From an uncultured Xanthobacteraceae bacterium (GTDB lineage: Bacteria > Pseudomonadota > Alphaproteobacteria > Rhizobiales > Xanthobacteraceae): a stretch of DNA of 13,377 bases. The notes under the pieces are model-generated. The model had not been told where the DNA came from. It ran no database searches and saw only the letters and a program-made list of their open reading frames with translations. This document shows, piece after piece, positions 1 to 7,341 of this stretch; within the stretch, counting starts at the first letter, position 1; every line of letters begins with the position of its first letter. Position numbers and translations under genes: made by a program. The stretch covers positions 1 through 13,377 of the forward strand of contig CATPBC010000252.1 of assembly GCA_955652195.1 (NCBI GenBank). Direction: 5' to 3'.

Positions 1-39
1 CGGCATGGATTGCCGGACTTGATCCGGCAATCCATGCCG
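1..39. repeat. Perfect 16-bp inverted repeat
   Basis: The left arm CGGCATGGATTGCCGG (1-16) and the right arm CCGGCAATCCATGCCG (24-39) are exact reverse complements around the 7-base loop ACTTGAT. The element begins at the window edge and may extend further left. Words like GGATTGCCGGG and TCAAG recur in dispersed palindromes of Bradyrhizobium-like genomes, so this is probably one copy of a multi-copy intergenic repeat. It could also act as a terminator for a gene to the left, but it has no T-tract. Confidence 0.85.
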
Positions 40-95
40 AAGCGACGCTGGCGCAGTGCTTTCCACCGGCGCTCGCGTGCGGCGCGTCAGCATGG

Positions 96-118
96 ACCAC
101 CGGGTCAAGCCCGGTGGT
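96..118. repeat. Perfect 9-bp inverted repeat with TCAAG loop
   Basis: ACCACCGGG (96-104) pairs exactly with CCCGGTGGT (110-118) around the loop TCAAG. It belongs to the same style of element as the palindromes at 1-39 and 334-352, with the loop in the opposite orientation to that at 1-39. No T-tract follows it. Confidence 0.75.
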
Positions 119-180
119 GACGAGTCAGAAACCTGGCTTGCCATAGCTCGGATGCGAAGTCGCATCGCGAGAACGGATTT

Positions 181-238
181 GCTCACCCTCCCCTGGAGGG
201 GAGGGTCGCACACCGAAGGTGCGCGGGGTGGGGTGAGC
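181..238. repeat. Nested palindromic element
   Basis: The outer arms GCTCACCC (181-188) and GGGTGAGC (231-238) are exact reverse complements. They enclose a perfect 8-bp hairpin, CCCTCCCC (186-193) with GGGGAGGG (198-205), and a second imperfect hairpin around GAA at about 209-224. The outer and first inner arms overlap by three bases, so they may be alternative pairings. The CTCACCCTCCCC...GGGGTGGGGTGAG pattern is a familiar intergenic repeat in Bradyrhizobium and Rhodopseudomonas relatives (recall, not searched). Confidence 0.7.
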
Positions 239-333
239 GGCGATGAAATGCAGCGGCGAACTTGCTTTCACCCCCTCCCGCTCGCTGAGCCCGTCATCGG
301 GCGGCGCTTCGCGCCGACCCGTTGGCTCGCGAC

Positions 334-378
334 ACCCGGATCAAGTCCGGGTGCAAGCTCTCCCCCCTCCAGGGGGAG
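334..378. repeat. Two adjacent small hairpins
   Basis: ACCCGGA (334-340) pairs with TCCGGGT (346-352) around TCAAG. Just after it, CTCCCCC (360-366) pairs with GGGGGAG (372-378) around five bases. The second hairpin resembles the inner hairpin of the 181-238 element, so 271-378 may be a diverged second copy of the same composite repeat. Confidence 0.65.
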
Positions 379-497
379 ATGAAGAGTAAGGCGCAGCGTG
401 AAAACGGTGCAGGATGACGGAAGTGAATGTCGCGGGCAGAAATCCATCGGCTTTGGTGTTTATGGAGAAACGAGAGCGACGGAACAAAGGAATTCAC

Positions 498-914
498 ATG
501 ACTACTTGGACCAATATCATTGCGCTCCTCGCGCGCATTCTATTGGCGATCCTTTTCGTGCAGGGCGGATACGGCAAGCTGTGCGGCGGCACCGCCGGGA
601 CCGTCGCCAACATGACGAGCCACGGCATACCGTTTCCCAACATCCTGGTCTGGGGCGCGGTCGCGGTCGAGCTCGGCATTGGATTGTGCCTGATGGCCGG
701 CCTGTTCGGGCGCTGGGCGGCGCTGATCTTGGCGGCCTATACGCTGGCGCTGGGGCTCATCTTCCACGCCTATTGGCTGGCGCCGGCGGCCGAGGCGCGC
801 TTCGAGCGCATCATCTTCTTCAATCACATCTCGATCATCGGCGGCATGCTCGCCATCGTGGCATTCGGCGCTGGCTGCTACAGCCTTGACGCGCTCATCG
901 CCCGCCGCAAATAG
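498..914 (+). CDS. DoxX-family integral membrane protein
   Basis: This 138-residue protein looks like a four-helix DoxX-family membrane protein. Hydrophobic segments lie at roughly residues 6-24, 48-69, 72-92 and 109-128. The family-like N-terminal pattern ([11 protein letters not shown] followed by GGYGKL at residues 23-28) and the [27 protein letters not shown] second helix region support this. The frame is open from 414, but the ATG at 498 is chosen because AAAGG (486-490) sits seven bases before it and the first helix starts right after. The bacterial DoxX family is broad; members have been linked to redox or sulfur metabolism or to membrane quality control, and the substrate here cannot be told. 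It ends with TAG and is separated by about 170 bases from leuS, so it is probably its own transcript. Confidence 0.88.
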   Translation: MTTWTNIIALLARILLAILFVQGGYGKLCGGTAGTVANMTSHGIPFPNILVWGAVAVELGIGLCLMAGLFGRWAALILAAYTLALGLIFHAYWLAPAAEARFERIIFFNHISIIGGMLAIVAFGAGCYSLDALIARRK

Positions 915-992
915 GGTCGCGGAGCGCAGCGCCGTCGGCAATCGCAGCGGCGGCCGGGCAGGACGGATCGGCCGGTTGCCGTGCACCGGCCG

Positions 993-1020
993 TTCACGGT
1001 TTTGTTCTATGGCCTATTGT
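993..1020 (+). promoter_or_regulatory. Weak candidate promoter for leuS
   Basis: TTCACG (993-998) and TATTGT (1015-1020) are spaced by 16 bases and match the sigma-70 consensus at four of six positions each. The site lies in the DoxX-leuS gap in the correct orientation. Such matches arise by chance, so this is only a candidate. Confidence 0.2.
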
Positions 1021-1081
1021 TGACCGGCCGCGCGGTTTCGTGGCACGTCCCCCGCAGCAGCCGAAAACATTCGCGAATCCA

Positions 1082-3637
1082 ATGGCAAGCGACCGCTATA
1101 ACGCCCGCGACGCCGAGGCACGCTGGCAAAAAATCTGGGACCAGCGCGGCATCTTCGCGACGCGCAACGACGATCCGCGGCCGAAATACTACGTGCTGGA
1201 AATGTTTCCCTATCCGTCGGGGCGCATCCATATGGGCCACGTACGCAACTACACGATGGGCGACGTGGTGGCGCGGGTGAAGCGGGCGATGGGATTGAAC
1301 GTGCTGCATCCGATGGGCTGGGACGCCTTCGGCATGCCGGCCGAGAACGCCGCGATGGAGCGCAAGGTCCATCCCAAGGCCTGGACCTACGACAATATCG
1401 CGGCGATGAAGAAGCAGCTCAAATCCATGGGGTTGTCGCTCGACTGGAGCCGCGAAATCGCGACCTGCGATCCGGCCTATTACAAGCACCAGCAGAAAAT
1501 GTTTCTCGACTTCCTGCGCGCCGGCCTGGTCGAGCGCAAAAAGTCAAAGGTGAACTGGGATCCGGTCGATCAGACCGTGCTGGCCAACGAACAGGTGATC
1601 GACGACCGCGGCTGGCGCTCCGGCGCTTTGGTCGAACAGCGCGAGCTGACGCAATGGTTCTTCGCTATCACCAAATTCGCCGCGCCCTTGCTCGAGGCGC
1701 TCGACCAACTCGAGCGCTGGCCGGAAAAAGTGCGGCTGATGCAAAAGAACTGGATTGGCCGTTCGGAAGGATTGCTGGTCCGCTTTGCGCTCGACCCGGC
1801 GACCGCGCCGAAAGGCGAAGCCGAACTGGAAGTCTTCACCACGCGGCCTGACACTTTGTTCGGGGCGAAATTCATGGCGGTGGCGCCGGACCATCCGCTG
1901 GCCGCGGCGGCGGCGAGCAACAATCCGGCTTTGCGCGAATTCATCGAGCAGTGCCGGCGCCGCGGCACCTCACAGGCCGAGATCGAGACCGCCGAGAAGC
2001 TCGGCTTCGATACCGGCATTCGCGCCGTTCATCCGTTCGATCCGTCGTGGCGGCTGCCGGTCTATGTCGCCAACTTCATCGTCATGGAATACGGCACCGG
2101 CGCCATCTTCGGCTGTCCGGCGCACGACCAGCGCGACCTCGATTTCGTCAACAAATATGGCCTCGGCAATGTCCCGGTGGTGTCCCCGCCCGGCGTCGAT
2201 CCGAAAACCTTCGTCATCACCGATACGGCTTACGAGGGCGACGGCACGATGATCAATTCGCGCTTCCTCGACGGCATGACCAGCGCGCAGGCCAAAGAGG
2301 AAGTAGCGCGAAGGCTCGAGAAAGAACGTTTCCATAACCGTCCGGTCGCGGAACGCCAGGTGAACTATCGGCTGCGCGATTGGGGTATTTCGCGGCAGCG
2401 CTATTGGGGCTGTCCGATCCCGATCATTCATTGCGAGACCTGCGGCGCGGTGCCGGTGCCCGAGAAGGACCTGCCGGTAACGCTGCCGGAGGACGTCACC
2501 TTCGACCGGCCAGGCAACCCGCTCGACCATCATCCGACCTGGAAGCACGTCGCCTGCCCGCAATGCGGCAAGCCAGCGCGCCGCGAAACCGACACCATGG
2601 ACACCTTCGTCGACTCATCCTGGTATTTCGAGCGCTTCACCGATCCGTGGATTGCCAACGCGCCGACCGATCGTCCCATGGTCGATGCCTGGATGCCGGT
2701 CGACCAATATATCGGCGGCATCGAGCATGCGATTCTGCATCTGCTCTATAGCCGGTTCTTCACCCGGGCCATGAAAGCGACCGGCCATGTCGGCCTCGAC
2801 GAGCCATTCGCCGGATTGTTCACCCAAGGCATGGTGGTGCACGAGACCTATCGCCTCCCGAACGGCGACTGGGCGGCGCCGGCGGAAGTGAAGGTGGAGG
2901 CCGACGGCGAAACGCGCCGCGCGCGCCTGATCGCGACCGGCGAAGCGGTCGAGATCGGCCCGATCGAGAAAATGTCGAAGTCGAAGCGCAACACGGTCGA
3001 TCCCGATGACATCATCGAGGCTTATGGCGCCGACGTTGCGCGCTGGTTCATGCTGTCGGATTCGCCGCCGGATCGCGACGTCAACTGGACCGAGAAAGGC
3101 GTGCAGGGCGCGTGGCGTTTTGTTCAGCGGCTGTGGCGGCTGGTCGGCGAGGCGGCGGAATTGGCGCAAGGCGCGCCGGCCGAGCGGCCGGCGGCCTTCT
3201 CCGCCCAGGCGCTCGCGCTGCGCAAGGCGGCGCACCGGGCCTTGGCGCGCGTGAGCGATGACATCGAAAAGCTGCACTTCAATGTTTGTGTCGCGCATAT
3301 CTATGAATTCGCCAATGCGCTCAATACGATAATCGGCGATTTGGGGGCGCAAAACGGGACGCAAAACGGGACGGGAAGTGCAGCCGATGAGGGGCCGCAG
3401 ACGGGCAGCGTGGCGACGCCGGATTTGCGCTGGGCGCTACGCGAAGCAGTTAATATTCTCGTGCGATTATTCCATCCGATGATGCCGCATCTTGCCGAGG
3501 AATGCTGGGCGCTGCTGGGCCACGACACGCTGGTGGCTCAAGCCTCGTGGCCGGAAGTCGAAGCCGAGCTCTTGGTCGAGGAGACGCTGACGCTGCCGAA
3601 CAACAACAACGTCAAAAACACCGACGACGACAAATAA
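1082..3637 (+). CDS. leuS: Leucyl-tRNA synthetase, C-terminus cut off by in-frame TAATAA
   Basis: This class I synthetase charges tRNA-Leu with leucine in the cytoplasm. Using ATG 1082, the HIGH signature reads HMGH at residues 50-53 and KMSKS lies at residues 630-634. The CP1 editing domain shows TTRPDT from residue 253 and [15 protein letters not shown] further on. A CxxC...CxxC zinc-type insert follows, then the helical anticodon-binding region ending near [16 protein letters not shown] at 1040 in the same frame would add 14 residues, but relatives start near MxxERYN, favouring 1082; neither start has a clear ribosome-binding site. The frame stops at 3635-3637 after NNNN and DDDK tracts, where relatives continue for about 55 residues. 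That missing tail continues in the same frame at 3650-3769. The C-terminal domain normally binds the tRNA elbow, so this product may be impaired. It heads the leuS-lptE-holA run. Confidence 0.93.
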   Translation: MASDRYNARDAEARWQKIWDQRGIFATRNDDPRPKYYVLEMFPYPSGRIHMGHVRNYTMGDVVARVKRAMGLNVLHPMGWDAFGMPAENAAMERKVHPKAWTYDNIAAMKKQLKSMGLSLDWSREIATCDPAYYKHQQKMFLDFLRAGLVERKKSKVNWDPVDQTVLANEQVIDDRGWRSGALVEQRELTQWFFAITKFAAPLLEALDQLERWPEKVRLMQKNWIGRSEGLLVRFALDPATAPKGEAELEVFTTRPDTLFGAKFMAVAPDHPLAAAAASNNPALREFIEQCRRRGTSQAEIETAEKLGFDTGIRAVHPFDPSWRLPVYVANFIVMEYGTGAIFGCPAHDQRDLDFVNKYGLGNVPVVSPPGVDPKTFVITDTAYEGDGTMINSRFLDGMTSAQAKEEVARRLEKERFHNRPVAERQVNYRLRDWGISRQRYWGCPIPIIHCETCGAVPVPEKDLPVTLPEDVTFDRPGNPLDHHPTWKHVACPQCGKPARRETDTMDTFVDSSWYFERFTDPWIANAPTDRPMVDAWMPVDQYIGGIEHAILHLLYSRFFTRAMKATGHVGLDEPFAGLFTQGMVVHETYRLPNGDWAAPAEVKVEADGETRRARLIATGEAVEIGPIEKMSKSKRNTVDPDDIIEAYGADVARWFMLSDSPPDRDVNWTEKGVQGAWRFVQRLWRLVGEAAELAQGAPAERPAAFSAQALALRKAAHRALARVSDDIEKLHFNVCVAHIYEFANALNTIIGDLGAQNGTQNGTGSAADEGPQTGSVATPDLRWALREAVNILVRLFHPMMPHLAEECWALLGHDTLVAQASWPEVEAELLVEETLTLPNNNNVKNTDDDK
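3349..3372 (+). repeat. In-frame 12-bp tandem duplication within leuS
   Basis: GCAAAACGGGAC occurs twice back to back (3349-3360 and 3361-3372) and gives QNGT QNGT in the protein. It sits in a Gly/Asn/Thr/Ser-rich stretch between two helices of the anticodon-binding domain. There relatives have a shorter, Ala-rich loop (recall), so it is probably a tolerated loop expansion. Confidence 0.8.
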
Positions 3638-3649
3638 TAAAAAAAAACA
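3599..3649 (+). other. A-rich patch with two stops replacing leuS codons
   Basis: These 51 bases (17 codons) contain four AAC codons in a row, a GAC triplet run, TAA TAA at 3635-3640 and nine consecutive A at 3639-3647. They lie exactly between LTLP and [13 protein letters not shown] of leuS, both in the same frame. The family there has a stretch like VQVNGK followed by about 11 residues, which is also about 17 codons. The patch therefore looks like a replacement of equal length rather than an insertion (length comparison from memory). Its base composition is strikingly unlike the GC-rich flanks. Confidence 0.85.
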
Positions 3650-3769
3650 GGCAACGCCGATATCGAGAATGCCGTGCTGGCGCTCGATGCGGTACAACGG
3701 GCACTCGAAGGCAAGCGGCCGAAAAAGGTGATCATCGTGCCGCAACGGATCGTCAATGTGGTGGCGTGA
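3650..3769 (+). pseudogene. leuS: Severed 3' end of leuS (C-terminal domain)
   Basis: Read in the leuS frame, this encodes [13 protein letters not shown], then [20 protein letters not shown], then IVNVVA and TGA (3767-3769). It matches the usual extreme C-terminus of alphaproteobacterial LeuRS, including the [14 protein letters not shown] ending. It is separated from the main body by the TAATAA at 3635-3640. No ATG lies in this frame; a GTG at 3674 could at most start a 31-residue peptide, with little ribosome-binding sequence before it. Its final 14 bases overlap the start of lptE, as expected if leuS once ran through to here. Confidence 0.85.
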
Positions 3770-4322
3770 ACGCCGCGAGAGAATTCGCGCAGCGGCGCGG
3801 CTCGGCGCCGCGTTGGCTGCGGCCGGCCTCGTCGCCGGCTGTTTCGAGCCGCTCTATGGCCGCAATCCATCGCTCGGCGACGAAAGCATTCGCGACAAGC
3901 TCGCCGAGGTGTTGATTGCGCCGATCCCGACGAAGCAAGGAACGCCAGAGGCGCGCATTGCCGTCGCCACGCACAACGCCCTGCAGTACGATCTCAACGG
4001 CGCTGCCGGCGTCGTGGCGCCGACGCATCGGCTCGAAGTTGTGTTGTCGCCGGTCGCCATAACGATGACGATCGACCCAGTCAGCGGCCGCCCGACTGAG
4101 GAAATCGGTGGCTTGAGCGCGACCTATCAGCTCGTGGAAATCGCCACCGGCAAAATTGTGCTCAAGGACAGCACATTCGCCCATGTCGGCTACGATATTC
4201 CCGGCCCGCAGCAGCGCTTCGCCAAGCAGCGCGCCCAGCTTGACGCGCAAGATCGTGCCGCCAAAGTCGTCGCCGAGGCGATCCGTAACCGGCTCGCTTC
4301 GTATTTCGTCGCCGGTACCTGA
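3756..4322 (+). CDS. lptE: LPS-assembly lipoprotein LptE
   Basis: This 188-residue lipoprotein has a positively charged start, a hydrophobic stretch (about residues 12-27) and a lipobox LVAGC with the lipidated Cys at residue 29. CFEPLYG follows directly, matching the CGFxPLYG hallmark of LptE. LptE plugs the outer-membrane LptD barrel and helps place lipopolysaccharide on the cell surface. The C-terminal part, with an alternating structure and an [17 protein letters not shown] helix, also fits. ATG 3756 overlaps the original leuS stop (3767-3769) by 14 bases in another frame. Its translation was therefore probably coupled to leuS, and the early leuS stop about 120 bases upstream could reduce it. 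The position between leuS and holA is the usual one in Hyphomicrobiales and supports the name. Confidence 0.9.
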   Translation: MWWRERRERIRAAARLGAALAAAGLVAGCFEPLYGRNPSLGDESIRDKLAEVLIAPIPTKQGTPEARIAVATHNALQYDLNGAAGVVAPTHRLEVVLSPVAITMTIDPVSGRPTEEIGGLSATYQLVEIATGKIVLKDSTFAHVGYDIPGPQQRFAKQRAQLDAQDRAAKVVAEAIRNRLASYFVAGT

Positions 4323-4327
4323 GCGCC

Positions 4328-4391
4328 ACCGAATTTAGCTACCGAATTCAAAGACCCCAATTTAAAATTTAAAGAGCCAATTTAAAGAATC
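4328..4391 (+). repeat. AT-rich repetitive leader before holA
   Basis: This lptE-holA gap is markedly AT-rich. ACCGAATT occurs at 4328-4335 and 4341-4348. CCAATTTAAA occurs at 4357-4366 and 4377-4386, inside a degenerate duplication of about 20 bases (4350-4370 and 4371-4390). TTTAAA occurs three times. The only Shine-Dalgarno-like word before the holA ATG is a weak AAAGAA. It may work as an unstructured leader or be drifted sequence. Confidence 0.65.
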
Positions 4392-5432
4392 ATGGTCGCC
4401 ATCAAAGCTGCCGATGTCGATGCGTTCGTCGCGCGGCCCGATCCGGCGCGGCGCGTGGTCCTGGTATTCGGGCCGGACGCCGGCCTGGTCGGCGAACGCG
4501 TCCGGGCGATCCTCGCGGCATCGGTGGACGATCCAAACGATCCGTTCGCGCTGGCGCGGCTCGAAGGCGAGGAGCTGACCGCCGAACCGTCGCGCCTGAC
4601 CGAGGAAGCGCTAACCATGCCGCTGTTCGGCGGACGCCGCGCGGTGTGGGTCAAGGCCGGCAGCCGCAATATCGCCCCCGCGGTCGAGGCGCTGCTCGGC
4701 GAGCCGCTATTCGCCGGCGCCACGCCGCAATGCCGGGTCGTGATCGAGGCCGGCGATCTGCGCCGCAATGCGCCGCTGCGCGTCCTCTGCGAGCGCGCCA
4801 AGAATGCCGCGGCGCTGCCATGCTATGCCGACAGCGAAAGAGACCGCGCCCGGCTGATCGATGAGGAGATGCGGGCGGCTGGATTGTCGCTTGCGCCGGA
4901 TGCGCGCGCGGTGTTGATCCCGCTCCTCGGCGGCGACCGCGCGGCGTCGCGCAGCGAAATTCAGAAGCTTGCGGTCTACGCGCGCGGCCGCGATCAAGTC
5001 GGCGTCGAGGACGTCGCCGCGGTGGTTTCCGACGCTTCGGCGCTCACGATCGACGACATCGTCGATGCCGCCTTCGCCGGGAAGCCCGGCGAACTCGAGA
5101 CGCAGCTCGCCAAGGCGCGGGTTGCCGGCACCGCGGCCGGATCGATCTTGTTCAACGCGCAGCGCCAGCTCGCGCAGCTTCACAAATGGCGGTTTGCCAT
5201 CGAACAAGGCCGAGGATTTTCGCTCGATGCCGTGCAGCCGGCGGTGCCGTTCCGCCGCCGTCCGCTCATCGAAGCGGCGCTCAAGGCGTGGAGCGCGGCA
5301 CGGCTCGCGACCGCCATGGCGCAATTGGCGGATGCAGTATTGGATGCGCGGCGTAATTCCGCCCTTGCCGATACCATTACCGAGCGGGCTCTGCTCGCCA
5401 TTGCCACCAACGGGCGGCGCAGCGCGGCCTGA
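4392..5432 (+). CDS. holA: DNA polymerase III subunit delta
   Basis: This 346-residue protein matches the delta subunit of the clamp loader, which opens the beta sliding clamp and loads it on primed DNA at the replication fork. The N-terminal VVLVFGPDAGLVGERVRAI (residues 22-40) is the typical alphaproteobacterial delta start, a RecA-fold domain without a working Walker A motif. A middle region with SRSEIQKLAVYARG and a C-terminal helical domain containing LFNAQRQLAQLHKWR follow, in the right order for the family. The length is normal. ATG 4392 is the first start and sits after an AT-rich leader with only a weak ribosome-binding site. It lies 69 bases after lptE in the same direction, so co-transcription is likely. 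It ends with TGA. Confidence 0.95.
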   Translation: MVAIKAADVDAFVARPDPARRVVLVFGPDAGLVGERVRAILAASVDDPNDPFALARLEGEELTAEPSRLTEEALTMPLFGGRRAVWVKAGSRNIAPAVEALLGEPLFAGATPQCRVVIEAGDLRRNAPLRVLCERAKNAAALPCYADSERDRARLIDEEMRAAGLSLAPDARAVLIPLLGGDRAASRSEIQKLAVYARGRDQVGVEDVAAVVSDASALTIDDIVDAAFAGKPGELETQLAKARVAGTAAGSILFNAQRQLAQLHKWRFAIEQGRGFSLDAVQPAVPFRRRPLIEAALKAWSAARLATAMAQLADAVLDARRNSALADTITERALLAIATNGRRSAA

Positions 5433-5535
5433 CCGCGGTGCGAGATTCTTTTCCGGCTTTCTTTTCGTTTCACCGCACTCATGTTTGAATGTCGGACCAG
5501 ACGACAAGCGCTCTTTGAAAGTGGGAGATCACCGC

Positions 5536-5982
5536 ATGCAAAAACTGACAGCGGGAATAACCAAGGCCGGCAGCGGCATTGACGGCATCGCCTGGAATAT
5601 TCTCGGCCAGACCTACGTGCCGAAGTCGGTGAGCGAGAGCTCGTTCTCCTGGCACGCGACCTTTCCACCCGGCACATTCGTGCCGCCGCACATCCACCCG
5701 ACGCAGGACGAATTCATCTATCTGTGCGAGGGCCGTTTCGATCTTCTGCTCGACGGCAAGGACGTGATCGCGACGCCGGGCGATCTAATCCGATTGCCGA
5801 TGGGTCAGGCCCACGGCATTTTCAACAAATCGGACCAGCCGGTTAAATGTTTTTTCTGGGTGTCGCCGACGCGCAAGCTCTACGACTTATTTTGGGCAAT
5901 CCATTCGATGAAAGAACAAAAGCCCGAGGAGGTCGTCGCGATATCGGCCAAGCACGAAGTGAATTTTCTGCCGCCAGGCTGA
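5536..5982 (+). CDS. Small single-domain cupin protein
   Basis: This 148-residue protein has both cupin motifs in perfect form. Motif 1, G-x5-HxH-x4-E-x6-G, covers GTFVPPHIHPTQDEFIYLCEG-like residues with His-x-His and Glu as metal ligands. Motif 2, G-x5-P-x-G-x2-H-x3-N, reads GDLIRLPMGQAHGIFN and supplies the last His. It is therefore probably a metal-binding beta-barrel protein of the quercetinase/oxidoreductase-like or sugar-binding kind; the substrate is unknown. The frame is open far upstream into holA in another reading frame. ATG 5536 is chosen because GGGAG lies about nine bases before it and the fold begins soon after. It is 103 bases from holA, across a pyrimidine-rich gap, so it may have its own promoter. 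A terminator-like palindrome follows. Confidence 0.9.
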   Translation: MQKLTAGITKAGSGIDGIAWNILGQTYVPKSVSESSFSWHATFPPGTFVPPHIHPTQDEFIYLCEGRFDLLLDGKDVIATPGDLIRLPMGQAHGIFNKSDQPVKCFFWVSPTRKLYDLFWAIHSMKEQKPEEVVAISAKHEVNFLPPG

Positions 5983-6007
5983 ACAAATCCTGTCAAACAA
6001 AAAATTG

Positions 6008-6044
6008 GAGCGGGACGACGATTCGACAAAAGCTCATCCCGCTC
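6008..6044. terminator. Palindrome between convergent genes, likely two-way terminator
   Basis: GAGCGGGA (6008-6015) pairs exactly with TCCCGCTC (6037-6044), with further partial pairing inside a loop of 21 bases. It lies between the cupin (ending 5982) and the convergent ABC ATPase, whose TAG starts directly at the right arm. AGAGCGGGATGA...TCATCCCGCTCT elements are widespread in Hyphomicrobiales (recall). A-rich sequence on the left (about 5996-6004) would give a U-tract for minus-strand transcripts. The function as terminator is inferred. Confidence 0.6.
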
Positions 6045-7333
6045 TAAGTCGGATTTTCCAAGCTGAACGTGCCGGAATCGTCGTCATAGGCGAAGACTTC
6101 CGCATAGCGACCCCAGCCGATCACGGCGCGCAGCGTCAACTCGACATCCTCGGCGCTCATGTGATCCTCGAGCTCGTCGAAGAAGCGGCTCTTCGGCGCC
6201 ATATGGTTGGCGCGTTCTTGCAGGACGTGGCGGATGTGCGCGGCGAGCGGCACGTAATTTAACAGTTGCCGCTGGAACAAGCGTTTGCGGTCGTCGGTGC
6301 CCATTTCCGCGAATTGCTTGCCGGTATCGGTAAGCTTGATGTCGCCGCCTTCGATTTCGGCGAGCCGCAGCAGTTGCAGCGCGTCGGCTACCGGAAACAG
6401 GTCGTCGACTTCCAGGTGCAGCTCATCGGCGATCACCGGCAAGTCGGCGCGGCCGTTATAGGGTGCGGCGGCCAGCGTTTCGATGAGGCCGGCGAGTATA
6501 TTGGCGGAGACGCGCGGCAGCACGGTATTGATTGTCGCGGTCGGCAAGCGCGTGCCAATCGGCGTCGGCGTGCGGGCCGTCATCGCCACGTAGATTTTCT
6601 CGACCAGGTCGCGAAACCGCGGATCGAGCCGGTTGCGCGGCTGCTGCAGATCGACAGCAATTTCGCTGATGATTCGGCCAGGATTGGTGGAGAACAAAAG
6701 AATGCGGTCGCACATCAATACCGCTTCCTCGATATTGTGGGTGACGAGAACGACGCCTTTGATCGGCAGCTTGCCGTCGCCCCACAGTTCGAGGAAGTCC
6801 GTCCGCAGCGTCTCGGCGGTGAGCACGTCAAGCGCGGAAAACGGTTCGTCCATGAGAAGAATATTGGGATGCACGACCAGCGCGCGAGCGAAACCGACGC
6901 GCTGGCGCATGCCGCCCGACAATTCGCGCGGAAAAGCCGACTCGTACCCGTCGAGCCCGATCAAATCGATGGCCGCGAGCGCGCGTTTGCGGATCTCCGC
7001 GTCCGGAAGACCGAGCGCTTCCAATCCCAGTTGCACGTTCTCCAGCACTGTCAGCCAGGGGAACAGCGCGAAGGATTGGAATACCATCGCGATGCCCGGC
7101 GCTGGCCCGGTCACGCGCTCGCCAAGATAGGTAACCGTTCCGCCCGAAGGCTGCGCCAAGCCGGCAATCAGGCGTAACAGCGTCGATTTGCCTGAACCGG
7201 TGCGGCCGAGCAGGCCGACGATCTGTCCTTGCGCCAGCGAAAGCTCGACGCCGTCAAGCACCAGATGTTCGCCGCCGTCGGCGCGCGGAAACGACTGGCG
7301 CAATTCGTGGACATCGAGCAGGGCAGCGCTCAT
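6044..7333 (-). CDS. ABC transporter ATPase with C-terminal AAA-associated domain
   Basis: This 429-residue protein energises an importer at the inner membrane. The first 260 residues are a complete ABC ATPase: Walker A GRTGSGKST (43-51), Q-loop Gln86, signature LSGGMRQ (138-144), Walker B ILLMDEP (158-164) and switch His199 in VTHNIEEA. This sequence style (SxLLRLIAGL, MVFQSFALFPWLTVLENV) is that of nitrate/sulfonate/taurine importers. Residues about 285-429 form an extra domain resembling the AAA-associated C-terminal domain (PF09821 by recall), probably regulatory. ATG 7333 lies eight bases after the permease stop. The ribosome-binding site GAGG overlaps that stop (TGAGG), so the two are translationally linked. 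It ends in TAG inside a terminator-like palindrome. The substrate is unknown. Confidence 0.92.
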   Translation of the reverse strand: MSAALLDVHELRQSFPRADGGEHLVLDGVELSLAQGQIVGLLGRTGSGKSTLLRLIAGLAQPSGGTVTYLGERVTGPAPGIAMVFQSFALFPWLTVLENVQLGLEALGLPDAEIRKRALAAIDLIGLDGYESAFPRELSGGMRQRVGFARALVVHPNILLMDEPFSALDVLTAETLRTDFLELWGDGKLPIKGVVLVTHNIEEAVLMCDRILLFSTNPGRIISEIAVDLQQPRNRLDPRFRDLVEKIYVAMTARTPTPIGTRLPTATINTVLPRVSANILAGLIETLAAAPYNGRADLPVIADELHLEVDDLFPVADALQLLRLAEIEGGDIKLTDTGKQFAEMGTDDRKRLFQRQLLNYVPLAAHIRHVLQERANHMAPKSRFFDELEDHMSAEDVELTLRAVIGWGRYAEVFAYDDDSGTFSLENPT

Positions 7334-7341
7334 CTAAAGCC

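Larger units (their letters stand above)
1..497. other. Non-coding region made of palindromic repeats
   Basis: No credible gene is seen before the DoxX start at 498. Open frames here have no family resemblance, run through the palindromes, and lack a good ribosome-binding site. About 1-380 is built from several GC-rich inverted repeats, listed separately, some sharing a TCAAG or ACTTGAT loop. About 383-497 is simpler sequence leading into the DoxX gene; I could not name a convincing promoter in it. Such mosaics of short intergenic palindromes are common in Bradyrhizobium-like genomes (family knowledge). Confidence 0.7.

Noticed and set aside
56..382. Open frame on the plus strand in the repeat region
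   Set aside because: It runs straight through several palindromes, shows no family-like motif and lacks a ribosome-binding site; it follows from GC-rich composition.
2615..3364. Long minus-strand open frame opposite leuS
   Set aside because: It is an antisense frame of a clearly conserved protein in high-GC DNA, with no recognisable motif of its own.
3599..3649. Template repeat of a diversity-generating retroelement, suggested by the run of AAC codons
   Set aside because: There is no reverse transcriptase, no matching variable repeat and no target gene in the window, and the patch is only about 51 bases long.
3502..3915. Plus-strand frame bridging the leuS end and lptE
   Set aside because: It overlaps two recognised genes in another frame and has no motifs; it opens only because of local composition.
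4969..5535. Long N-terminal extension of the cupin protein
   Set aside because: This part lies in another frame inside holA and is Arg/Ser-rich without family likeness; the ATG at 5536 has its own ribosome-binding site.
6266..7177. 303-codon plus-strand frame opposite the ABC ATPase
   Set aside because: The opposite strand holds every ABC ATPase motif; this frame is rich in Arg, Gln and Asp, as expected for an antisense shadow.
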